From Nymphaea colorata (lineage: Eukaryota > Streptophyta > Magnoliopsida > Nymphaeales > Nymphaeaceae): DNA of 64,000 nt. Location of the stretch: contig NC_045139.1 of the NCBI RefSeq assembly GCF_008831285.2, forward strand, positions 374,501 through 438,500, given 5' to 3'. A program made the position numbers and the translations under genes. The stretch's first letter is position 1, and every line of letters begins with the position of its first letter. The notes beneath the pieces were generated by a model. That model saw only the letters and a program-made list of their open reading frames with translations. It did not search any database and had not been told where the DNA came from. Shown here in pieces: positions 1-11,139 of the stretch.

Positions 1-1359
1 CCCCTTTTGACCTGGCATGTGCAGAAAGTAGTAATGATTGAAAAAAAAAATGGAAAGCATACCTTGGGCCTTCGCCGGTGGCCTTGTCGATCACCGGAGT
101 TGGCCACTGAAACCGGGCAGGGCAGGCGGGAGGCACTGGCTGTTTATTCTCCCGCCGAACCCAAAACCTTAAAACCCTGAGTAAAGAAGAAGGGAAAACA
201 AAAATGAAAATAAAACAAATGAATGAAGGAATAAATGAAAACTCACCATGGGTTTGGCAGGCGCCGTCCCACCGTCGCTGGCTGGAGCTGCCAGTGGTTG
301 CCGGAGGTGGCCGGAACAGCCGTGAGAAACTTCGGTCGGATAAAAAAAATCGAGAGGAGAGAGAAAGAGTGGGTGAAAATGGCAGATCGGGCTTGAGATG
401 GGGTTTATATACGTTCGATACGAAAATTTTCAAATCCGCGCCTTCAGAAACACTTTGTGATTAGTTTGTGCTTAACTCGCCTCATTTTCTGAAAAATAAT
501 TGCAAAAAATGACTCGCGACCCTTTATTTTACAATGTTAATAACTTTACATGTTAATAAATTTTAAAAGGAGTAACTTCAAATTATGTAAAACACGTTTT
601 GCCTCGTTTTACATGTATCTTATGTTAATAATTGCATACAGATATAAATTTGGAGAAGACTTGATTAAAATTATGCATCCACATGTATATTATTATGATA
701 TTATGGCTTTGCTAACTAATGTATATGAATCGTATGATGGTCATTTCTAATACTTTATTTACTCTGATTGAGCATACACATTTATGCATGATTAGTGGTT
801 GCGAAGAGTTTTGCATTATGGCTGTAAGCATACCAACAGATAATAAATAATGCATGCATGTGCATAGACATCCATGTATTGTGGTTGTAATTGCCTGTTA
901 TACGTTTTCATCATCCATATGCATATTTTATATTGAAGATATGTATTAAATCTGTTGATTTCATGTGGTGATAAGGTATGTCAGAATAAACCAATTGTAG
1001 ACATCGTACTGACAACTTCATCAAGTTCTCATCCCTAATTTTCCCTTTGAGGAGATCGTGAATAGAAAATATGGTGACAAGGCTACTGCACTGTACGATG
1101 ATCTGATGCTACCCAACTGAACCCTGTTATGATTTGGATTTTGCAATATTAAATGTCCTAGACATTTGTATTCTCTACCTTTCATGAAACATTTACTTAG
1201 AAGGTTTGTTTTAATTTATTAATTAAATGTTGGCAGTTTGGAGTTAATTGGTAATGATGTCTAATGGTATTACAAGTTGATTTTTTGAAAATTTATTTCC
1301 ATGTGCTATGATTTTTAATTCAAAACGATTTTGGATTTTGAAAAAATAGGGTCGTCACA
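1..1359 (+). mobile_element. LTR-like retrotransposon remnant (possible solo LTR, Ty3/gypsy type)
   Basis: The stretch has the look of a long terminal repeat of a plant Ty3/gypsy element. A GC-rich, Gly/Pro-coding patch (61-320) is followed by a TATA-like TTTATATA at 404-411, then a long AT-rich part. It ends in GGGTCGTCACA (1349-1359), followed directly by TGG, the usual layout of an LTR end in CA next to a tRNA-Met primer binding site. The bases after TGG (TCTGCC) do not match a full primer binding site, and no gag or pol reading frame follows, so this is a solo or broken LTR. The left border lies outside the window. An open frame at 204-464 falls inside and is not called a gene. Family assignment is inference from remembered LTR structure. 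Confidence 0.45.
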
Positions 1360-1671
1360 TGGTCTGCCTATATTCGGTTGAATTTTGGTTATTTATCTTT
1401 TTCTATGTTTGATTTTGATCTTGTTGCATATGGTTCCTCTGTTTTCTTTGCAAAATCAATGTCTTGGCAATTTTTGTATTCCACCTCTATAACAGGTTCT
1501 GAGGTTAGCACCATCTCGCTGAAACTTGTCATATTTGTAGACTGTAAGTTCTTCTTTTAGCGAGACGAAGCTTTCTCCTTTTCCACTCTCTCACGCGCCG
1601 TGACTTCTATCTTTCGGTAGTCATTAAGTTACTGTTTTTCAGAGTTGACTTCCCTGTGTAGGTTTGGGATT

Positions 1672-1758
1672 ATGGGTTTTTTCTATCCTTACGAATGTGC
1701 AGTGGCTGCAGTTGTTCATCAATATGGAGCTGATTCTGGAAGAAAAGGATGCAGATGA
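1672..1758 (+). promoter_or_regulatory. Upstream ORF overlapping the IPK1 start
   Basis: An ATG at 1672 opens a 28-codon frame (start MGFFYPYECA) that runs across the IPK1 ATG at 1724 in another frame and stops at a TGA at 1756-1758. If transcription starts upstream of 1672 and no leader intron removes it, this uORF would compete with the main start. Candidate acceptors (TTTTTCAG ending near 1642, TGTGTAG ending near 1660) lie upstream of it, so the leader may itself be spliced. Confidence 0.35.
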
Positions 1759-4700
1759 TTGGCTATATAGGGGAGAAGGAGCTGCCAATCTAGTCTTGGG
1801 ATATTCTGGTTCTTCATCTGCATTTGTATGTTGATTCTTGGAGCTTTCCATACTTCAACTTTTGTTTCTAGTTTTGTGCAACTGCTGTATTGAGTGCTTG
1901 TCCTTCAAAATATCAGCTCATCGGTTCGCTTTTATAACTTCTAGCGTTATATTTTCGGCTGGTCTGATGCTTACAATTCGTTAATGTTTTTTTTCAAAAT
2001 GTTCATGGTTATTTTACTTTGCGTTCTTATCCACTTCTGGATATTTCAGGTTGGCAAAGTCATCCGTGTCCCAAAGGCTTCTCTAAAGAAATCTGAAGCA
2101 GTCACCAGTGCTACAATCTTGACCACACATGAACAGCTTCTTTGGAAAGACATGCCAGAACTTGTGATATGCTCTTCAAAAGAAATGATCTCCCACTTTT
2201 TTGCCCTGCACGTAATGTGCCCTTTGTTAGGTTACACACATACTGATGCAGGGGTAATCTTTAATAACTAAGAAACAGTTACTGTTTTCAGATATCATTT
2301 TTTAATACATGATGATTTTTCTCATGTTATGTTCAAGAAGATAAAGTTGTTATTCCATTCAAGAAATTAAAGTTAGGACATGTATAAACAAATTAAATTT
2401 AAGAAATTTTATGAGATCGAAATAACTATTGCAAAGTTCATGATAGCACATCAAGTTATTGGTCACTTTTATACCATTTTTGCCATTTTTCTGTTTTAGT
2501 TCAACGGTTGGGCATTGCCAGAAAGCAGCTCCTTTGGTTTATTGAAGAAGATATAAATTATTTGTAATTTGTTGTATTTTGTGAGATTATGAGACAAATG
2601 TTCAACAATTATCCTTTCATTTTTTCCCTTATAAGATGGTAATTTTGTTTTTACTGTGCTTGAAGTTCATTGCTGTTCATTATGGAAAACTAATCAAAAC
2701 TTCTGCAAAAATGCAAGAAGCCCAAGATAAACTTTGTTATTCGGATTGAATTCCAAAACTATAATGAATCATAGAAATGGCTTGGGAAAGAAAACTCTTC
2801 ATGGTCTCTGCGTCTGTTTTCGAACATGACTACATAAGTTCTTCAGTCTTGTCTATCTTAATTGTAGTAGCTCAATTCACTCTCACACCGGGCTCGGGCC
2901 CCTTGGTCTGACGGATCCTAACATGCTCCCTAGCAGTTTCAGTTCCAATCCGAAGAAAAACTAGGAACCATGACAACTAATCACTTAACAACTCTCCCAA
3001 GATTTCTCACAATCATAGATGCATGACTAAACTTTTGCAGTGTTATAATCTACACCTTTTAATGCACACGTGTCCGCACGTGTGGGACCTTAGGTCCAAG
3101 TTTTGAACTGGCTTTGATACTACTATAGCAACCCAACCCACTCTCCACTCCTGGCTCATGTGAGATAGTTATTTATATGCATAAAATATAAACTAGTGTA
3201 CAATAGGACCTAGAATGTATTTTGTCTTGTCCAGTACCCATGCCCATGTGTGCCTATGTCAACTCGTGTACAACACCCGTTTTGTTACACATCCTTGCAA
3301 CATAGTCTATACCTTGCTAACATGGAAATCATTCAATGGCTGGAAAGTTTTGGTTCTTGTTATGCAATATGGCAATCACCATCTTCTTAAAGTGCAGTTT
3401 AATATTAAAGAAGCCTTTGATGGGTTTTGTAAAAAAACAAGAGCAGATGTGTCTTTATTTCTTTGAGAATGATTTTTCATGATCTATGGATTGAATAATT
3501 TGTTCAAGGAGCATATACTGGGAATTGTTAAATTTGCACTTCAGCTTTTATTCTTCTGTTTGATTCAGAGATCATGCGCTTCATGGTCCTAATTTTGGAT
3601 AGCCTTTTTCTTGAACTTGTCAGAGGCTGGTCCGAGTATCAAAGGAATTCCTTGAGGAAGTGGAGAAGAGGATTATTGGCCTGCGCCCAGTTTGGCGTGT
3701 TGACGCTGCCAAAGTCAACACATTCTGTGATTATGCTCTTCTTATGTCTGACCATTCTTTATTTTCACACGGTAAAGATAATTCATGTGCATTTTTCAAA
3801 ATATGTGACTGTGGTAATGTAACTGGTGTATGTTATTTTGTTGTATTAATTGTTTCTGTGGGCTACTCATTTCAATATTTATCTCTAGTACATTTCCAGC
3901 AATTCATCTGGCCTGAGCAAATTAAATAATGTGAAAGCAGTTTTATGTATTCAGTAGCGTGTCAAGTGTGAATACTGAGGATTAAGAAAAAAAACTATAT
4001 TGGGAATCATAAATTCAGCATTTCTTGCTTCATTGTCTGTTGCATTGTGACTTATCATGAACTTGAAGCACCCTTAATCTATACAAGCAGCTAATAAAGA
4101 ATTTTGAAAATGCTTCTTAGATGGACACATTTCTGTTTCTTTCTGTAGGTTCTTTTGTTTTTCATGCTTCCAGTTTTTTCTTTTTCGCTTTTTATTTTCT
4201 CACTTGTGTGCAAGCCTCAAGGTGGCTTTGTTCTGTCATTTCAGGTCTGCTGTCAGAGAGCCACTGCATTGCTGTGGAAGTAAAGGTGTCTTTTCTGAAA
4301 CTTTAGTAAATAAGTCCTGTTCTGCTTTGCTGTTTCCTTCCATTGACACTCTCATCTTGTGACCTCTTTTCTTTCCTTTTCCCCTGTTCGCTGCCCATTG
4401 GGTTACAACTAACCAGCCAAAATGTGGATTTCTTCCTTTCTCAAGTTTCATAGCCGAAGCAAATGCTATCAAGAAGAAGGTCTCTCGTTTCAAAATGCAC
4501 CAAGCCCTGAAATTTCATCAAGGAGAGGTATTGATTCTCTCAAATTGCTATAGAAGTCTAGATTTAAACCAAACTGCAACTGACTTTGAGAGGATTTTCA
4601 TGAAGTTGAAGTCTTCGGTTACAAGGTTCACAAATTTCAAGTTGCTACATTATTTACAACTATTTGCTAATATGTCATGCTGCTTTTACACGTTACAAAT

Positions 4701-6778
4701 TTCACACATTGTAATTGCCTTCGACTCCTAAACAAGTTGTTCTTTGCTCCTTTTTCATGTGAACCTTTGTACACTCTTTTGCTTTCTTACCTGGTTGCAC
4801 CAAGCAGACAAATAGTTAGTTTGGAAATGGATTTCCAAAAGCTCCAGAAAGCTTGACACTTTTGGGAGTCTTGTTTGCTAGTTCATGTCTTGGTAGGTTT
4901 TCGTCATACATTCTCGTCTCACCCATGATTCCTGCCTGGTTTTGTTTCAGATATCAGAGTTAAGCCTATATGATCCGCTAGGTTTATTCTCTGGATCTAG
5001 AGAAAGAATGTCCCATGCTATTGAATCTCTCTTCACTACTCCACAAAACAATTTTCGTGTGTTTTTGGATGGATTGCTCATTTATGGCGGCTTGGGTGGT
5101 TACTCTGAAGCTACATGTTCTTTGATGGATGCATGTGAAAGAGGCAAAGAATTTGTGGGTATGCTTGATGGTGTGATCAAGGCTAGCAATGATATGCGTC
5201 TCTCAAGCTTTATAGAACTGGTTACAGAGGCATTTCACCATTCTGGAGTACTAAATAAGCTTCTTGAGGTTCAAAAACTTGACCTATTTGATATCGAAGG
5301 GGCAATTCATGCATATTATGACATAATCTCGCAGCCATGCAACATATGCAAGAACTTGCATGATGAGGAAATGATACAGCGGTGTTCTTTCTTCCATTCT
5401 CTTCCATTGGAGGAGAGCTTAAAAATCGTAAGGGAGTATCTCATATCTGTAACTGCAAAAGATTGCAGTGTTATGATTAGCTTTCAACCCAGACGTGATG
5501 GAGAGATGGATGACATATATGACTCTATCTATCTGACATCAACAAGTCAAAGTTTCAATTACAAGGTAATAGTAATACTGAGGGTTTATTTCTGTTGTTA
5601 CCATCATAGCTGTTCAAGCCTGGGCTAGCTAGCTAAGGTTTTACATAATAAATTAAATCATGTATAGTTATTTGTTTTACACGCTCATCCATCTTCAGCA
5701 TTTGTTTTCTTGTTCTTTTTTAAGTTCCTGTCAAAGATAATTCTTTATTTTAGTTTGTTTTTACGGATGTTTGCTTATCAAAGAAGGTCTTGCTTTTTTA
5801 TTCGTTTCTCTTGAAAAGTCCTGAGGAAATTCATCAAGTAATTGTGATACCATAGAGGACATTGTCTTTTTGGCATGGATTTATGTTCTACAACTTCATT
5901 CGTGTTATCACCAGACAACAGTTGTTTCAATTCATATTATTTCTGTGGTTTTGTGTTAATGTACTACAATTGGCTTTACATAAAATGTCCGTTGCTGCTT
6001 GCTTCATCATTCAAAGTCTTGACTTAATGTATAAGCTTCAATGTGTCTGTGTATAAATATATATCGGAACCTGTACGTCTTAAATTTTGTTCGCAGCTTG
6101 ACAATGGTACTGCTTTTTGCCTGTTCCTACATGTTGACTACTTCCAAGTTCCAAGGATGAACATGATTATCTGTTTCCTAGTATTTGAGTATTATTCATT
6201 GTAATGAAAATGAAGAAAGAATCAAGTTATGTGCTTAAAAGTACCTATTTAGCAAAATCCTAATAGACTATTTCTACTTTGGCATGTCTTCTATTGCCAA
6301 GATCCAAGGGGCAAAATATGTGATCTCATCACTGCAAAAAGCACTTTGTCATCATTAAATTTGATTCCCAGTTGCACTGAGATCTGATCAGCAATCACTT
6401 TTACAGTTAATTGTGCAATTGCTTTTTTCATTCTGTATCATGTGCGTGTGTGTGTCTTTTCTCACTCATTAGTCAATATGAAATTTTACTTACTGTTTCC
6501 TGAAGAATATTGGTTGGCTTCAATTGTTGTACTGTTGGTTGCTTTTATTAAATAATTAACATGAGCGTATTTAAATACATCCACAGGTTCACTTCATTGA
6601 CCTTGATATGAAGCCTTTGAAAAAGATGGTTTACCATTATGAGTTGGACCAGAAAATAACAAGTTGTTATCGCATGCATATGGTGAAAGCAGGGGCTGGA
6701 AATTGTGAGTGTGTCCAGAATGCAAAACCAAGGACTGGTGTAATTGATATCAAACATGAGCAATCAAATAAAGTGTGA
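1724..6778 (+). CDS. IPK1: Inositol-pentakisphosphate 2-kinase (IPK1), complete, 7 coding exons
   Basis: The enzyme phosphorylates the 2-position of inositol pentakisphosphate to make InsP6 (phytate), the last step of phytate synthesis, and affects phosphate sensing. Coding exons: 1724-1825, 2050-2253, 3624-3771, 4245-4285, 4417-4527, 4951-5565, 6587-6778. All join in frame to a 470-aa protein, near the roughly 450 aa of plant IPK1. Visible marks are the start MELILEEKDADDW, a Gly-rich nucleotide loop YRGEGAANLVLGY (15-27), GKVIRVPK in exon 2, and the family motif EVKPKCGF across the exon 4/5 joint (about 163-170). A His-CxxC-His set (H322, C332, C335, H351) fits the family's zinc site, and TAKDCSVMISF (371-381) lies near the metal/phosphate site. 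Exon 3 start is the least certain: the chosen acceptor adds Arg-Leu before VRVSKEF. Intron 2 (2254-3623) carries transposon-like sequence. All domains expected of a working kinase are present. Confidence 0.95.
2860..3165 (-). mobile_element. Transposon-like insertion in IPK1 intron 2 (LTR/primer-site-like end)
   Basis: Within intron 2 the base composition changes to a GC-richer block starting near CACACCGGGCTCGGGCC. It ends near GGCTTTGATACTACTATAGCAACCC (3110-3135). Read on the minus strand, that end resembles an LTR terminus followed by TGGTATCAGAGCC, a common plant retroelement primer binding site, with several mismatches. Similar wording recurs in the degenerate repeats at 28.3-29.1 kb. 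The borders are approximate and I saw no coding capacity. Confidence 0.35.
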
Positions 6779-8005
6779 TGTTGATTTTTCTTAGAAGCAC
6801 ACACTTACCAAAAATGGAATGCTTATGGTATTTTTCACATTTACTTGGAACTTTTGCTCATTACTTTCCAGCACTACACAGTGTGCAAGAATGTCTTTGA
6901 TGCCGCTTAATGTGGCATAGGCTACTGCTTAGAGCAGGTAGACGTTCACCTTTCACATTTATTTTGGATATCTGTAACAGAAGAAACCTTGAATAAAAGC
7001 TTCACCTCATCTTTTGTTCAGATAACTGTATTTTTGTGCTTTATTTGGTTTCTGGTTTCTCTTCTTTTCCTCAACTAGGAGAGCTAGAATTGACTGATTC
7101 TACTACTGTAAGTTGATAATAACTGCTCTAAAATCACGGTGATCAATAGACTTTATTAGCTAAAGAATCCCCATATTTGCAAGTGCAAAAGCAAATGCCT
7201 ACATATAAGTAACTTGCTTAGTGAAATTACGTGGAATTTGAACAGAGCCTATTTCTGAAATTTAAACATAATTGACTTCATGTGCAATCTAATGCGACAA
7301 TAGTTTTTTGTTGTTGTACATTAATATTAGTGGGAGACACGTTGAGCAAGAACTCATGGATTTGAGATTGGTCACTTTTAATAATGTTTGAGAATTTGTG
7401 GTGCTCTTGAGGACTGAATGACTTTTTGCTCTTTTATACAAATGGCACAGCTTTCCTTTCATCTATATGCATGTAGCAGCAACTCGCACAAGGACCCAAG
7501 TTACCCTGATACGTGTAGAGTTCCGGCATATTCACGTACAAGTTTACAGTTGGGCAACTCCTTGGCACTGGACATGTCATAGGCTGGTATCTACTGCGTG
7601 GATTACCTTATAAAACTTTTCTTTCCAAGTATAGACAACATGAATAGTTTCAGCCTCAAGGCCACTATATTGAGCTTTACTTTCTAGAAGAGCTATGTAT
7701 TTGCCCTCTTGCCTCGTGCCACATCTGTCTACTGTGCACAGTGTGTATACTTCTGTCTGAGGAAATTAATTTATAGTTCACATAGATTTCAATGGTCTGC
7801 ATGACGATTTCAACTACTGGACTGGAAGACTGTTCAGACGTTCAGTTCTTTTTTTCCTTTTCTCCCCATGGATGTCATATGCATCAAAAGGAATGACCTA
7901 CTCAAAACCTGGGTGGTTTATTGCAAAATTCAACTTGAGATGTTCTACATAAGATAGTCTGCACATTTAACTGTGGGATTCAATGATCAGAATGAAGCTA
8001 TATGC

Positions 8006-8372
8006 GACAGCCACAAATGAAAAAAATAAAGAAAATGATAAAAACGGGAAAATATCGCAATACATTCAAAACGTAAAAAATGATTAATTTTAACGTGATT
8101 TTGTCACGATTTTTTTTTGCGTTTTTTTTCATTTTTTTTTTAAATTTTCTCTTTTTATTTTCTTCAATTTTTGTTTCATTGTTTTATTTCCTCTTGTTTT
8201 AGGTATTTAACATGACCTCCTAAATGCAATACAAACGTATTAGCTTTTTATTTCTTGTATTTTTACGTAAAATTTTGATTTTTTATTTAAAAAAAAAACT
8301 CCAAGATTTTTTCAAGATTTTTGGAAAAACAACTTTGCGATAAAAACCCGGGAACGATATTTGTGGCTATGT
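8006..8372. mobile_element. AT-rich element with terminal inverted repeats (MITE-like)
   Basis: ACAGCCACAAAT at 8007-8018 is matched in inverse orientation by ATTTGTGGCTAT at 8359-8370. Just inside each end is a second inverted match (AACGGGAAAATATCGCAA on the left, GCGATAAAAACCCGGG on the right, imperfect). The interior is T/A homopolymer-rich and has no coding potential. Size and structure fit a small non-autonomous DNA element. No clear target-site duplication was seen. Confidence 0.4.
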
Positions 8373-9904
8373 GTGCTGCAATAGCACTGCTTTACGTGAA
8401 GACACTCCCTAACGCAATGAAATGCGAGTGCTTTGACGCCCCAATCCCTTCCAGCCCTTTTCTTAACATTAGCGACCCATGATCTTCAATAATATTTTTG
8501 AGTGAATATTTCAAGTTTCTCGTGCATTCTCAACTGTCATTCAATTGATTAGCTAACATATGGTACCCGGTGTCTTTTGAGGTTCATTTGGTTAATGAAC
8601 GCTTCTTTTCTTTTGTTTGGTTGATGGTGCTGGTATTGTTGTATCCCTTGTCACATGAACTCATTGTGATTATTTAGATCATAAATTTGGTTTCAAACTG
8701 GTATACTCGTGATAAATTTTGGCACTGCATGATTTTATTCTGTGGCTCCTGCCTCAGATCGAGGAGAAATATAGGGCTGCCAGGGATCCAGCGCTGGTAT
8801 TTAATGCGAAAGAAACGCGAGAGGTATTACTATTACCACCAAAGATCTCAGCATTTACCTTAGCGTAACACAGGTTTCAACTGCTACTTCTAGGGACCGA
8901 TTGTTAGGTAAACTTCATGAGTGGCGTTACTCAGAGTGCTGCTCCTAGCATAGTTTATCAGAAAATAAGCTATTGAAGTTCTTGATTAGTAAACTGATCA
9001 CTGATTGTTGATGCACTTGTTGAAGCTCCTTCTGTTGTTCATCCATTGGAATGGGATTAATTACGACAGTAAGTCACCTATGAACACACCAAAACGGACA
9101 GTTATTTCCACGATCCCTTTTTCTTCTGCCAAGTTATTTAACGTTATTTGCAGTCATAAGCAACTGGTGTATTGTCTCAAATAAATGAGCGAGCTGTACA
9201 ACCATCGCGTATCTGTTATTTTGGTCTCTGACTGCAATAATGGATGACCTCTCAGACTTTGGCCTTGAAAGCTGCATTAAATGTGGATGTGGAATTGTGA
9301 ATGCCTTGAATTGGAGGTTCTTCCGATCCCACCCGGAACTTTGCACTAGCTTCCACGTGAACACAAATATACTGCGTCTTGGCGTCGCCTAGTTTATGGT
9401 CACTGCGTTTAAGTCGGGTTTCAGCTGTTCTATGCTTTTAGTCGAGAAACAAAATGGGGAGAATCTTGCAATATCAGAATTGGTCCCATCAAAACATTCA
9501 CTGTACTCAACTCCGGGCTCGGACATACATTAGGCAGACTACTCTAAGAATTTTTTGACTTCAAAGTGAGGAAAACAAAGGTTTCTCCAAAACTTTTCTG
9601 GTAAAATTTGGTGATGCCTAATAAGGTACAACTGTTGACAAGCTTATGAACGACGTCCGCATGGTCTGTTGATCAAGCCGCGGAAAGGTCTCTTGCCTGC
9701 AGCAGCAGCATAACCGAGCAAGCATCAATCTTATGTTGGTTCAAGGTAACCCTATCAGCTTTATCATATATTGCAAATTATTACAGTTGCGTTTTCCAGA
9801 GCCCATTCTGGGGCTAGCAATCGTCCAACTCGGCTGCTCAAACGGGCGACGATGAAAAATAGCAAGTAGTTCTGTGCTACAATGGATGCAACAAATATGT
9901 CACG

Positions 9905-9932
9905 TCTCTCTCTCTCTCTCTCTCCCTCTCTC
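9905..9932. repeat. (TC)n microsatellite
   Basis: A nearly pure TC dinucleotide run with one CCC interruption, in intergenic DNA. Confidence 0.85.
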
Positions 9933-10557
9933 GCGTAAAAATGGCCTCGCCCTTTTCATCCAAAACAGAAAAAGTTCTCACCCATTTATCCTGTTTTTAC
10001 TTCCATAGCTGCGTTTTAGAAATTTTGAAGAGGCAACATGCATGTCAATGAATGTTCACTGGCATAGCCATCAAACGTCTGACACATAATTACTCTCCCG
10101 CCTACCTTCTCGGTAGACACCAACGGTTCCATGCACTAGATTTACTATTTCTGCAAAGGCTTTGACTCGGTCCGATAATGATTATAATGCTTCGTAACTG
10201 CATGTAAGCTAATCAAACATGGTGGTGATACGATACCAAGTGCGATATCACCAAGTCCAAAACTCATGACTCTTCCAAAAGCTGATTTAACTCGTCGAGT
10301 GGACTAGTTCGACTCACCTAAAACTCGCCTAAAATTCGGTGACAGATGTTATCTTAACTTTAATGTTTGTTTTCGTGAGCTGTTGTTTTCCCCTGATATA
10401 TCAGTACGCGATACTAAATTATGTAAAAATATGCAACTATAAGGTAGCTTAAGGGTCCTGCCTTTTGTTACGGCAGCGGCACAATAATGATGCTGATGGT
10501 TATAATGATGGATGACAATAAGGGCTATGATTGAGAGAAAGAACAACAAGCATCCTC

Positions 10558-10563
10558 TATATA
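10558..10563 (+). promoter_or_regulatory. Candidate TATA box of the first HIPP gene
   Basis: TATATA lies 102 bases before the ATG at 10665, a reasonable distance for a plant core promoter with a short leader. This rests on position only. Confidence 0.35.
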
Positions 10564-10664
10564 CGCAACTCTGCAGTCCAGTATCCTGCGCACTATTATC
10601 TTGTCCTACCACCTTGCTGCTACTGCCAGAGCCTGCATACCTCTGCGGTTCTTGTTTAATAAGC

Positions 10665-11139
10665 ATGCCAAAGGTATGTTTAATGTCATCTCTGTTGTTT
10701 CTTCGTCTCATTGCTGTTACTGACATCTTGGCTGGAGAATAAGCAGCTTCAAGTTTTTTTCTTTTTTGAGTACCACACTTTTCTCACCTGAAAGTACTAA
10801 AGCATCTCTTGCACCCGGTCGCAGAAAACCGTAGTCTCTGTGCAGCTTTTATGTACCAAATGCAAGAGGAAAGTGATGAAGCTTGTAGCAGACTTGGATG
10901 GTGTTACTTCCATTGTGCTGGACCCATCTAAAAGCACGGCAACGGTAGTAGGAGAAACTGATCCCGCACTGATCATTAAAAGCATAAGGAAATTCAGAAA
11001 GTGTGCAGAGCTTGTGAGTGTTGGTCCTCCTAAGGATGAGACGAAGTTGACATATCCTATTATGCCAAATTGCTGCCAAAGATGTGATTCCTGGTTCGTT
11101 GTACGTGAAGATAATCACTGGCACTGCCCCATTCTCTGA
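10665..11139 (+). CDS. Heavy-metal-associated isoprenylated plant protein (HIPP), 107 aa
   Basis: A small HMA-domain protein, probably a metal-binding or chaperone-like protein anchored to membranes by a prenyl group. Exon 1 is only nine bases (10665-10673, Met-Pro-Lys) and ends at GTATGT. Exon 2 is 10825-11139. The intron is 151 bp. The joined start MPKKTVVSVQLLCTKC has the metal-binding CxxC at C13/C16, and the HMA fold (beta-alpha-beta-beta-alpha-beta) covers about residues 4-70. A short linker contains CCQRC, and the protein ends in CPIL, a CaaX box whose final Leu predicts geranylgeranylation. The three-codon first exon is typical of this group and is supported by the in-frame joint and the family's usual MPKKxV start. 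The second HIPP follows 6.7 kb downstream on the same strand. The metal bound and the physiological role cannot be read from the sequence. Confidence 0.88.

Larger units (their letters stand above)
6779..10664. other. Intergenic region between IPK1 and the first HIPP
   Basis: No convincing gene. The first few hundred bases after 6778 should hold the IPK1 3' UTR, and AATAAA-like signals occur near 6991. A single exon-like block (8758-8823), an AT-rich inverted-repeat element (about 8006-8372) and a (TC)n tract (about 9905-9932) are the only structures seen. Short open frames on either strand lack recognisable domains. Confidence 0.6.

Noticed and set aside
204-464. 86-codon frame with Gly/Arg-rich product
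   Set aside because: It lies inside the LTR-like segment, spans its TATA box, and shows no domain. Such frames are common in GC-rich LTR parts.
10349-10726. 125-codon minus-strand frame
   Set aside because: It overlaps the promoter and three-codon first exon of the HIPP on the other strand and has no family signature.
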